Positions 21,115-28,587 of a stretch of 32,100 nt of DNA are shown one piece after another (within the stretch, counting starts at the first letter, position 1; each line of letters opens with the position of its first letter). The position numbers and the translations under genes were made by a program. The DNA lies in contig QKDL01000022.1 in the NCBI GenBank assembly GCA_003252105.1, positions 1 through 32,100 of the forward strand. The letters run 5' to 3'. This DNA comes from Arcobacter sp. (GTDB taxonomy: Bacteria; Campylobacterota; Campylobacteria; Campylobacterales; Arcobacteraceae). The notes beneath the pieces were generated by a model that ran no database searches, was not told the origin of the DNA, and was given only the letters and a program-made list of their open reading frames with translations.

Positions 21115-22340
21115 TTAAGTACATCTGGAATTTTCACTGTTCCATCTGCTTGTTGATAGTTTTCCATAATTGCAAGTAATGTTCTTCCAACAGCAAGTGA
21201 AGAACCATTTAATGTATGAGCTAAGATATTTTTCTTTCCATCTTTATATCTAATTTTTGCTCGTCTTGCTTGGAAATCTCTTGTATTTGAGATTGAAGAG
21301 ATTTCTCTATATTTTCCTTGTCCAGGAAGCCAAACTTCAAGGTCGATTGTTTTTGCAGCACTAAACCCTAAATCTCCTGTACAAAGCATAACTTTTTGGT
21401 GAGCAAGTCCAAGTGAAGTTAATAAATCACTTGCACAAGATACCATTTTTTCAAATATCTCATCAGATTCTTCTTGTTTTGTAATAGCAACCATCTCAAC
21501 TTTATCAAATTGGTGTTGTCTGATTAATCCTCTTGTGTCTCTTCCTGCACTACCTGCTTCTTTTCTAAAACAAGGAGTATAAGATGTAAGCATTAAAGGT
21601 AACTCATCACTTGCTAAAATTTCATCATTATATAAATTTGTTAAGGATACTTCAGCTGTAGGGATAAGATATAAATCCTCACCCTCAATTTTAAATAGAT
21701 CTTCTTCAAATTTTGGAAGTTGTCCTGTTCCTTGTAATGTATTTGTATTTGCCATAAAAGGTACATACCACTCTTCAAAACCTCTACTTCTATTAAAATC
21801 AAGCATATAATTTATCAAAGCTCTTTCTAATCTAGCACCCTCACCTCTAATAGCTGAAAATCTAGATTTTGCAAGTTTAACACCCCTTTCAAAATCTAAC
21901 CAACCATTAGGTAAATCCCAATGCTCTTTAGGTTCAAAATCAAATGTTGGTTTCTCTCCAATTGTTTCTAAAACAACATTTTCATCTTCATCTTTTCCAT
22001 TAGGAACTTGCTCATCTGGCATATTTGGAACACCTAAAACAATTGATAAAAGTTTTTCCTCTAATGCTTTAACCTCTTCTTCAAAAGCTAATTTAATAGT
22101 TTTTAATTCATTAATCTCATTTTGTAAAGGTGTTATATCTAAACCCTCTTTTTTATATCTTCCAAACTCACGAGATAGCTTATTTTGTGAAGCAGTTGTT
22201 TCTTCCATCTCTTGACGTTTAATCTTTGCTTCTTCAGATATTGCTTTTAAAGCTCCTAATATATCTTCCCCTACACCTTTTCTTTTAAGTGCTGTTGAGA
22301 CATTATCAAAATCTGTTTGTAGTAGTTTTATATCAATCAT
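21102..22340 (-). CDS. serS: Seryl-tRNA synthetase
   Basis: This class II synthetase charges tRNA-Ser. The 412-aa protein has the long antiparallel coiled-coil arm (about 25-100) that holds the tRNA variable arm. It also has motif 2 ([22 protein letters not shown]) described by its key residues Arg-Lys-Glu and Arg-Gln-His-Gln-Phe, and motif 3 [18 protein letters not shown] chose ATG 22340, which gives the usual start MIDIKLL with AAAGAG upstream. The frame extends 17 codons further to 22391 with a hydrophobic reading, but this is not a family feature and lies in the promoter region. Confidence 0.97.
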   Translation of the reverse strand: MIDIKLLQTDFDNVSTALKRKGVGEDILGALKAISEEAKIKRQEMEETTASQNKLSREFGRYKKEGLDITPLQNEINELKTIKLAFEEEVKALEEKLLSIVLGVPNMPDEQVPNGKDEDENVVLETIGEKPTFDFEPKEHWDLPNGWLDFERGVKLAKSRFSAIRGEGARLERALINYMLDFNRSRGFEEWYVPFMANTNTLQGTGQLPKFEEDLFKIEGEDLYLIPTAEVSLTNLYNDEILASDELPLMLTSYTPCFRKEAGSAGRDTRGLIRQHQFDKVEMVAITKQEESDEIFEKMVSCASDLLTSLGLAHQKVMLCTGDLGFSAAKTIDLEVWLPGQGKYREISSISNTRDFQARRAKIRYKDGKKNILAHTLNGSSLAVGRTLLAIMENYQQADGTVKIPDVLKKYM

Positions 22341-22442
22341 AGTGCTCTTTCTTAAAATTTTTGCAATTATACCAAATATAAAGTTAAACATTTTTTCCTA
22401 AGTAGCATCTTGATATATAGTTACTTGAGAATTACAAAATTT

Positions 22443-22483
22443 AAATAGTTTTATTATCCTATTAAATAACTATTTGATATAAT
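22443..22483 (+). promoter_or_regulatory. Promoter of the TAXI gene with an inverted repeat
   Basis: A consensus TATAAT at 22478-22483 (TTTGATATAAT) gives a start near 22490 and a leader of about 22 nt with AGAGG before the ATG at 22512. AAATAGTT (22443-22450) and AACTATTT (22468-22475) are inverted repeats just upstream, 17 nt apart, and may bind a regulator. Confidence 0.5.
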
Positions 22484-22511
22484 TATTTCAATAGCCAAAT
22501 AAAGAGGAATC

Positions 22512-23789
22512 ATGAAATCTAAATTTTTAACTGTTGTTCTTCCTATTTTTATTTTAATTTTTTTAAGTTTTTATATCACATCACAATTTATCCAACCAAG
22601 CCCTAAAAAAGAGATTACAATTGCTACTGGCAGTAAAACTGGCAATTATTATAAAACAGCTTTAGAGTATAAAGAACTATTAGAAAAAGAGAATGTAAAA
22701 GTAAATATAATAAATTCAGCTGGCTCAGTTGAAAATATAGAACTACTAAAACAAAACAAAGCTGATATTGCCTTTGTACAAAATGGTACTGTTACAAATG
22801 AAAATGCACCAAATATAAAATCACTTGCCTCTATATATTATGAACCTTTGTGGGTATTTTATAAAAATGATGGCTTTAGTATTGATTATCTAATTCAACT
22901 TATTACAAAAAAAATTTCTGTTGAAAAGAATGGCAGTGGCACTAGAGATTTGGCTTTACAACTACTTGCTGATAATGGAATAGATGAAACAAATAGTACA
23001 ATTTTAGATTACAGTAGTGAAGATGCAAAAAACGCTTTATTAAAAGGTGAGATTGATGCAATGTTTATAGTTTCATCTCATAAATCAGATATCATAAAAG
23101 AGCTATTAGAAAATCCAAGTATAAATCTTTTTAGTTTTAAAAGAGCAAGAGCTTATAGTAGAAAATATCCATATTTAGAAGCTTTAACACTGTATGAAGG
23201 GACACTTGATTTATATAAAAATTTACCAGACGAAAGTAAAAACTTATTAGCAACCACTGCTAACTTAGTTGTAAAAAAGGATTTTTCAGAAGAGTTAAAA
23301 AGACTTGTTCTAAAAAAAGTAGTTGAAGTGCACAATAAAAAAGACCTTTTTGCAAAAGCAGGACAATTTCCAAACTCAGTTAATATGAGATTAGAGTTAG
23401 ATGAAGAAGCAGAAAAATATTTCAAATATGGTGATACTTGGTTAGAAAAGATTTTTCCATATTGGATAGCTTCAAATATAGATAGATTAAAACTTCTAAT
23501 AATCCCTTTATTGACTCTACTTTTCCCATTGTTTAAAGGGGTGTTTCCACTTTATAATTGGACAATGAGATCAAAAATTTATAGATGGTATGATGAAGTA
23601 AGAGATATAGATGAAGAGATAAACAAACTTGATTTAGAAAAACTAAAAGATGAACTAAAAAAATTAGAAACCTTAAGGGAAGAGATAAGTAAAGAAACAA
23701 AAGTACCACTTTCATTTATGGGTGAATACTACAATTTACAGTTACACCTTGACCATATCATAAATAAAATAGAGAAGAAACTTAAATAG
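22512..23789 (+). CDS. TAXI-type solute-binding protein with C-terminal membrane helix and coiled coil
   Basis: The 425-aa protein has an N-terminal membrane helix (about 6-24) and then a periplasmic TAXI/NMT1-like binding domain (about 32-310; ITIATGSKTGNYYKTALEYKE opens it, seen as GSKTGNYY). A second membrane segment follows (about 326-347), and last a charged cytosolic coiled coil (about 356-395, with repeated LxxLKxEL heptads). TAXI proteins normally bind substrate for TRAP transporters, but no TRAP permease gene is next to it. The tethered form with a cytosolic tail is known in proteobacteria and could signal rather than only deliver a ligand. AGAGG precedes the ATG. trpS follows after 47 nt. 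Confidence 0.85.
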   Translation: MKSKFLTVVLPIFILIFLSFYITSQFIQPSPKKEITIATGSKTGNYYKTALEYKELLEKENVKVNIINSAGSVENIELLKQNKADIAFVQNGTVTNENAPNIKSLASIYYEPLWVFYKNDGFSIDYLIQLITKKISVEKNGSGTRDLALQLLADNGIDETNSTILDYSSEDAKNALLKGEIDAMFIVSSHKSDIIKELLENPSINLFSFKRARAYSRKYPYLEALTLYEGTLDLYKNLPDESKNLLATTANLVVKKDFSEELKRLVLKKVVEVHNKKDLFAKAGQFPNSVNMRLELDEEAEKYFKYGDTWLEKIFPYWIASNIDRLKLLIIPLLTLLFPLFKGVFPLYNWTMRSKIYRWYDEVRDIDEEINKLDLEKLKDELKKLETLREEISKETKVPLSFMGEYYNLQLHLDHIINKIEKKLK

Positions 23790-23836
23790 CTATTATATTA
23801 ACTTTAGATATAATATGTTCCAAAAAAATTTAAGGG

Positions 23837-24808
23837 ATGAACTTGAGAATATTATCAGGAATTCAACCAAGTGGTACTATTCATATTGGTAACTACTTTG
23901 GTATGATCAAAAAAATGATTGAATCGCAAGATGATGGTGAACTTTTTGCTTTCATTGCGTCATATCATGCATTAACATCAGTAAAAGAGAAAGAGGTTTT
24001 AGAAAAAAATATATTTGAAGCAGCAGTTAATTTTCTGGCATTAGGAATGGATCCAGAAAAATCTACTTTTTGGGTTCAAAGTGATGTTAAAGAGGTCTTA
24101 GAACTTTACTGGATATTGTCAAATCATACTTCAATGGGATTACTTGAACGTGCCCATTCATATAAAGATAAAACAGCAAGAGGAATTCAGGCAAACCATG
24201 GATTATTTTCTTACCCTGTTTTAATGGCAGCAGATATTTTACTATTTGATTCAAATATTGTGCCAGTTGGGAAAGATCAAATCCAACATGTTGAGATGAC
24301 AAGAGATATTGCAAACTCATTTAATCATGCATATAAAACTGATGTTTTAGTATTGCCTGAAGCAAAAGTAGATGAAATAGTTGCTACGGTTCCAGGAACA
24401 GATGGAGCTAAAATGTCAAAATCATATGGAAATACTATTGATATGTTTGGAACAAAAAAAGGTGTAAAAAAACAAGTAATGGGAATCGTAACTGACTCTA
24501 AAGAGTTAGATGAGGCAAAAGATTATACAACTTGTAATATTTATAAACTTTGTGAACTATTTATGAAAGAAGATGAATTAAAAGAGCTTCAAGTAAGATA
24601 TGCCACACCAGGTGAAGGTTATGGACATTTTAAATTGACTTTACTTGAAAAAATAAATGAACATTTTGAACCATATATACAAAGAAGAGAGCATTTGTTA
24701 AATAATCCTAAAGAGGTTAAAGAGATTTTAGCTTTTGGTGCAAGTAAAGCTAGAAAAGTTGCTTCTGCTAAAATAGAACAAATCAGAGAACTAGTAGGTT
24801 TAGTATAA
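23837..24808 (+). CDS. trpS: Tryptophanyl-tRNA synthetase
   Basis: This class I synthetase charges tRNA-Trp. The 323-aa chain carries the HIGH-type motif HIGN at 16-19 within SGIQPSGTIHIGNYFG, the KMSKS loop at 192-196, and typical motifs FAFIASYHALT-like and PVGKDQIQHVEMTRDIA. The start needs a note: ATG 23837 follows AAGGG with no spacer, whereas an in-frame TTG at 23843 has AAGGG at proper distance and yields MRILSGIQPSG, the commonest N-terminus of the family. I give the ATG, but the TTG is quite possibly used. The CBS-GGDEF gene follows after 11 nt. Confidence 0.97.
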   Translation: MNLRILSGIQPSGTIHIGNYFGMIKKMIESQDDGELFAFIASYHALTSVKEKEVLEKNIFEAAVNFLALGMDPEKSTFWVQSDVKEVLELYWILSNHTSMGLLERAHSYKDKTARGIQANHGLFSYPVLMAADILLFDSNIVPVGKDQIQHVEMTRDIANSFNHAYKTDVLVLPEAKVDEIVATVPGTDGAKMSKSYGNTIDMFGTKKGVKKQVMGIVTDSKELDEAKDYTTCNIYKLCELFMKEDELKELQVRYATPGEGYGHFKLTLLEKINEHFEPYIQRREHLLNNPKEVKEILAFGASKARKVASAKIEQIRELVGLV

Positions 24809-24819
24809 AAGAATTACAA

Positions 24820-26178
24820 ATGATGCCAACAGTAGAAGAGATATCAGTTAAGAATGTTGTTTCAATAAGTATTCAATCAACTTTAAATGAAGCTATAAAT
24901 AAAATGGCAAAAGCAAATATTATAAATCTTGTTGTTATTGATGACACAGAAGAAAAACTAATATATTATATGCTTACTATAGACCATCTAATAGATTTTA
25001 AATTAGAATCTATTGATGGTTCTTTATGTTTAAAAGATTTAAAGCTACATAAAGCAAAAGTTATACAAAAAGATTTAAATATATTAAATGTTTTAAATGA
25101 AGTTGAAGAGACTGATAGATATATGATTATTGTTGAAAAAGATAATATTATAGGAATTTTATCATATAGTGATATTATAAATAATATTGACCCAAAAATA
25201 TTAATGAAAAAACAAACTATTGGTAAATTGATTCTACAATACAAGGCTACAACAACTTATAAAAATACAACTGCTTTAAATGTTATCTATCTTATGAAAG
25301 AAACAAATAATGATTCAGTGATTATGATAGATAATGACCAAAAACCAATAGGAATCTTTACAACAAGAGATTTTATAAAATTGGTTCATTTAAATTCCAA
25401 TTTAAATGAACCAATTAAAAAATATATGACTACACCAGTATCTACACTAAATGAAAACTCTACAATCTCAGAAGCTATGGATTTTATTAGAGATAAACAT
25501 TTTAAAAGAATTGTTGTTACAGACAATGAAAACAATCTAGTAGGTATCTTAACTCAAAAAGAGTTACTCCGTGTAGTTTATAATAAATGGATAGACTTAA
25601 TTAAAGAACAAGGTAATAAAATCTCAAAAATCAATGAAGAACTTCTTTCTAAAGCTTCAAAACTAGAAGAGAAAGCTTCAATTGATTTCTTAACAAAACT
25701 TTATAATAGAGAAAAATTTGATTCTTTTTTAGAGTATGAAATATCAAAAGACAATAGATATGAGAATCAATATTTATCTATACTTTTATTAGATATTGAT
25801 CACTTTAAAAAAGTAAATGATACCTTTGGACATCTTGTTGGAGATACTATTTTAAAAGAGATTGCAAAAATTTTAACAGTTTGTTCAAGAGATAGTGATA
25901 TAGTTGCAAGATGGGGTGGAGAAGAGTTTATCTTATTATTACCTCAAACAGATATTGAACAAGCAACAATAGTAGCAGAAAAGTTAAGAGTTACTATAGA
26001 AAATCATAAATTTGAAACTGTTCCAAGGATTACCTGCTCTATAGGAGTTAGTCAATTTCATAAAAAAGAGACTAAAAAAAGCTTATTTAAAAGAGCTGAT
26101 GAAGCTTTATATAAAGCAAAAGAAAATGGAAGAAATCAAGTTCAAATAGAACATATTGAAAATTTATTTGAACAATAA
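24820..26178 (+). CDS. Four-CBS-domain diguanylate cyclase
   Basis: The 452-aa protein has no membrane helix. Four CBS motifs occupy about residues 7-60, 65-125, 135-195 and 200-255 (for example PVSTLNENSTISEAMDFI and RIVVTDNENNLVGILT). A coiled coil (about 258-285) links them to a GGDEF domain (about 285-445). The active site reads GGEEF at 366-370, and an inhibitory I-site RDSD (357-360) lies five residues before it, so it is probably an active, product-inhibited diguanylate cyclase. CBS pairs bind adenine nucleotides, so synthesis of cyclic di-GMP may follow energy status. ATG 24820 and ATG 24823 are adjacent. It is 11 nt behind trpS and converges with the methyltransferase gene. Confidence 0.92.
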   Translation: MMPTVEEISVKNVVSISIQSTLNEAINKMAKANIINLVVIDDTEEKLIYYMLTIDHLIDFKLESIDGSLCLKDLKLHKAKVIQKDLNILNVLNEVEETDRYMIIVEKDNIIGILSYSDIINNIDPKILMKKQTIGKLILQYKATTTYKNTTALNVIYLMKETNNDSVIMIDNDQKPIGIFTTRDFIKLVHLNSNLNEPIKKYMTTPVSTLNENSTISEAMDFIRDKHFKRIVVTDNENNLVGILTQKELLRVVYNKWIDLIKEQGNKISKINEELLSKASKLEEKASIDFLTKLYNREKFDSFLEYEISKDNRYENQYLSILLLDIDHFKKVNDTFGHLVGDTILKEIAKILTVCSRDSDIVARWGGEEFILLLPQTDIEQATIVAEKLRVTIENHKFETVPRITCSIGVSQFHKKETKKSLFKRADEALYKAKENGRNQVQIEHIENLFEQ

Positions 26179-26183
26179 ATTAT

Positions 26184-26879
26184 CTATTTTTTGCAAATAT
26201 ATATTAACTTATCAGGTTTTTCATCAAAACTGTGTAGATAAAAATCATTTATTGATTCGATTTTAAATCCTATTTTTGTCAGAAGTTTTTTCACTCTTTG
26301 TTTATCATGATAATATTGAGTAATACTATCTTGTTCTTTTGAATAAAGCTCTGTCTCTTTTGTAAAAAGTGTTAAATCTGTAATTAACTTACCATCTTCA
26401 TAGTTTGCATCAATCGCAATAAATTTATCCTCTAAATCAATTGTAATACAACCTTGTGCAATATCTTCAAAACCAAACAGAGTATTTACATCAAAAATAA
26501 AATATCCATCTTTATTTAATAGATTATAACAATCTTCAAAAAACTGTTTTAAATCATCTTTGTTTATATAATTTATTACATCAAATATGGCTGTTGCACA
26601 ATCATATTTTTCTTTAACTTCATTTAAAGAGATACAAGCTGTATTATCTAAACCTTTTTCATGACATACTTGTATTTGATGTTCACTTAAATCAATTCCA
26701 AAAGCTGTTTTAGAATTGGCTTTTAAACACTCTAAAAAATACCCTTGACCACAACCTATATCTAAAACATTATCAAGTTCATTACTTACAACAAAACCAA
26801 CAAATTCATTGTGTAATCTATAGATTTCCTCTTCGAAATCTAAAAAAGGTTCAATTTTAGAGTATAGATTTAATCCCAT
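26184..26879 (-). CDS. Class I SAM-dependent methyltransferase
   Basis: The 231-aa protein has a Rossmann-type SAM fold: motif I VLDIGCGQGYFLE (about 40-52), acidic end of strand 2 at GIDLSEHQI, and motif CATAIFDVINYI followed by a helix and FIFDVNTL. The C-terminal half has a beta insert (ITIDLEDKFIAIDANYEDGKL) seen in small-molecule methyltransferases. The acceptor cannot be deduced. It overlaps the hisG stop by one base (TAATG), making it the last gene of the coaX-hisG unit. Confidence 0.85.
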   Translation of the reverse strand: MGLNLYSKIEPFLDFEEEIYRLHNEFVGFVVSNELDNVLDIGCGQGYFLECLKANSKTAFGIDLSEHQIQVCHEKGLDNTACISLNEVKEKYDCATAIFDVINYINKDDLKQFFEDCYNLLNKDGYFIFDVNTLFGFEDIAQGCITIDLEDKFIAIDANYEDGKLITDLTLFTKETELYSKEQDSITQYYHDKQRVKKLLTKIGFKIESINDFYLHSFDEKPDKLIYICKK

Positions 26880-27487
26880 TATAGATGTGCTTCTAATTTA
26901 TCTTTTAAATCAAATATTAAATCTTTTTTTGCATAATAAGAGTTTTTATTTGCTATTAGGTGAGCAGAACTTTCCATAATAGTAGGACCAACTTCTAGTC
27001 CATTTTGTTTCATCGTTGTACCTGTTTCAACAATATCAACTATACAATCTGCAAGATTAACCAGTGGTGCTAATTCAATTGAACCATAAAGTTTAATAAT
27101 CTTAACAGCCATTGCTTTTTCTTCAAAATATCTTTTTGCTATTTTTTCATGTTTTGTTGCAACAGTAATCTGACTTTTTGTAAAATCTAACTCTTGCCCT
27201 TTTATAAGTCCAAATGCAACTTTGCATTTTCCTAATTGTAAATCAAGTAGTTTTATAAGATCGTACTCTTTCTCTTCTAGTACATCAAGTCCAACAACTC
27301 CTAAATCTGCTGCACCATGCATAACATAAGTTGGAACATCTTGATTTCTTACATTTAAAAATCGAAAACCAGCTTTTTCTAAAATAAGTTTTCTATCCTC
27401 AAAGATAAACTTTTCATTAAAAGCTTTTTCAAACTTCTCTAAAGTATCCTCTGCAATTCTACCTTTAGGCAATGCAATTGTTAGCAT
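26879..27487 (-). CDS. hisG: ATP phosphoribosyltransferase, short form
   Basis: HisG joins ATP and PRPP in the first step of histidine synthesis. The 202-aa length is that of the short form, which lacks the regulatory C-terminal domain and needs HisZ as partner. ALPKGRIAEDTL opens the chain; the PRPP loop DIVETGTTMKQNGL and the ADLGVVGLDVLEE segment are diagnostic. AAGGGA lies 7 nt before the ATG, inside coaX, which it overlaps by 23 nt. No hisZ or other his gene is present in the window. Confidence 0.96.
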   Translation of the reverse strand: MLTIALPKGRIAEDTLEKFEKAFNEKFIFEDRKLILEKAGFRFLNVRNQDVPTYVMHGAADLGVVGLDVLEEKEYDLIKLLDLQLGKCKVAFGLIKGQELDFTKSQITVATKHEKIAKRYFEEKAMAVKIIKLYGSIELAPLVNLADCIVDIVETGTTMKQNGLEVGPTIMESSAHLIANKNSYYAKKDLIFDLKDKLEAHL

Positions 27488-28091
27488 TAATAATCCCTTT
27501 CATATTTTCAAAAATTAAATCTCTTTTATAGATACTATTTTTTATAAATTGACTTAGAAACTCTCCATGTCCACCTGTAAAAATAATTTGATGTTTTTTA
27601 CTAATTTTTTCAATAGGTTGAATTATAGATTGGATAATTCCATACGATATAGCATCTTGTGTACAAAGTGGGATTTTATCTAAATTTACCTTTGTATTAA
27701 AATCAAATTGCAATTTAGATGATATTTTGGGATAAATTTCTTTATAATATTCCAAACCAGGAAGTATAAATCCCCCTTGGTGTTTCCCCTCTTCCATAAT
27801 ATCTATAGTAATTGCACTTCCTGCATCTACAATTATTGCATCAACAATTGTCATACAAACAACTTTTCTATCTAATCCCATCCCTATGTATGTTGTATCA
27901 AAATTTATAAATGGTTCTAAATCTATTGTATCTTTATAATTTTCTTTTAGCTTTTTTGTTGCTTTTTCATTAACTGAAATATAATAAATTTTTTCTTCCA
28001 ATATTGGTAATTTAGCATCTAAACTATATTTTTTTTCCTCTTTATTAATTAGAAAGTGAAATGAACTGTTACCAATATCACATAAAATCAA
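27465..28091 (-). CDS. coaX: Type III pantothenate kinase
   Basis: CoaX phosphorylates pantothenate in the first step of coenzyme A synthesis; the type III enzyme is not feedback-inhibited by CoA. The 208-aa chain is short for the family (about 250) but normal for Campylobacterota. The ASKHA phosphate-1 motif CDIGNSSFHF (4-13), VDAGSAITIDI with the catalytic Asp region, GGFILPG, and TGGHGEFL near the C-terminus are all present. It overlaps the 110-aa gene by 14 nt upstream and hisG by 23 nt downstream. Confidence 0.94.
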   Translation of the reverse strand: MILCDIGNSSFHFLINKEEKKYSLDAKLPILEEKIYYISVNEKATKKLKENYKDTIDLEPFINFDTTYIGMGLDRKVVCMTIVDAIIVDAGSAITIDIMEEGKHQGGFILPGLEYYKEIYPKISSKLQFDFNTKVNLDKIPLCTQDAISYGIIQSIIQPIEKISKKHQIIFTGGHGEFLSQFIKNSIYKRDLIFENMKGIINANNCIA

Positions 28092-28410
28092 CTCTTACAC
28101 TCCATTTGTTATCTTCTAAGAACTTTTTTGCCTTTGAACACAAAGGGGAACTTATCAAAAGCTCCTTTTTCTTAAAATTATGATCGGCATATTCAATTAG
28201 TTTTTCATAAATTACTAATAAATCTTCTGCATTTTTTCTTATAAATCTACTCTTTGCATCAACTATAAATATAGCATAGAATTCTCTTTTGATTGAAGTT
28301 GCAATAAAAATATCAATTTTTTTTCTACTTCCCAAATCTTTTGGTAAAATTTCTTTAATCTCTTTAAAAAGAATCTCTTTTTTTAAAAAATAATTTGTTA
28401 ACTCTTTCAA
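28078..28410 (-). CDS. Unknown conserved-looking protein at the head of the coaX operon
   Basis: The 110-aa product is not recognised. It has no signal peptide or membrane helix. A hydrophobic core alternates with charged helices (KIDIFIATSIKREFYAIFIVDAKSRF, cited here by key residues Asp33, Lys41 and Asp51 region), suggesting a small alpha/beta fold such as a nuclease-like or ribosome-associated domain, without a convincing motif. The start is TTG 28410, with GAGGAT about 13 nt upstream. TATAAT on the minus strand at 28440-28445 is the likely -10 box of the four-gene unit. The overlap with coaX indicates coupled translation. Confidence 0.65.
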   Translation of the reverse strand: MKELTNYFLKKEILFKEIKEILPKDLGSRKKIDIFIATSIKREFYAIFIVDAKSRFIRKNAEDLLVIYEKLIEYADHNFKKKELLISSPLCSKAKKFLEDNKWSVRVDFM

Positions 28411-28439
28411 TACATCTTATCCTCGATATTTTGTGCCTA

Positions 28440-28445
28440 ATTATA
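28440..28445 (-). promoter_or_regulatory. -10 box of the coaX-hisG unit
   Basis: TATAAT on the minus strand lies 30 bp ahead of the TTG start, giving a leader of about 23 nt. The rest of the 28446-28587 gap is AT-rich; TAAAAT near 28556 may serve the divergent kinase gene. Confidence 0.5.
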
Positions 28446-28587
28446 GTAAAAACAATATTTAATCTTTTTTATAAGATTTTTTATATTTAATCTGACATAT
28501 CAAAAAATATACAAACTTTTTACTTTACACTATTTAATCTTTATTTTTTTTAGATAAAATAAAATAATCAAATTTTTGGATAAAATA

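Noticed and set aside
22341..22391. N-terminal extension of serS by 17 codons to 22391
   Set aside because: The extension is hydrophobic and absent from the family; the ATG at 22340 gives the normal MIDIKLL start with AAAGAG upstream.
28461..28478. AATCTT/AAGATT hairpin ahead of the kinase gene
   Set aside because: Only six A/T-rich pairs, with no gene that it could terminate; likely background in AT-rich DNA.
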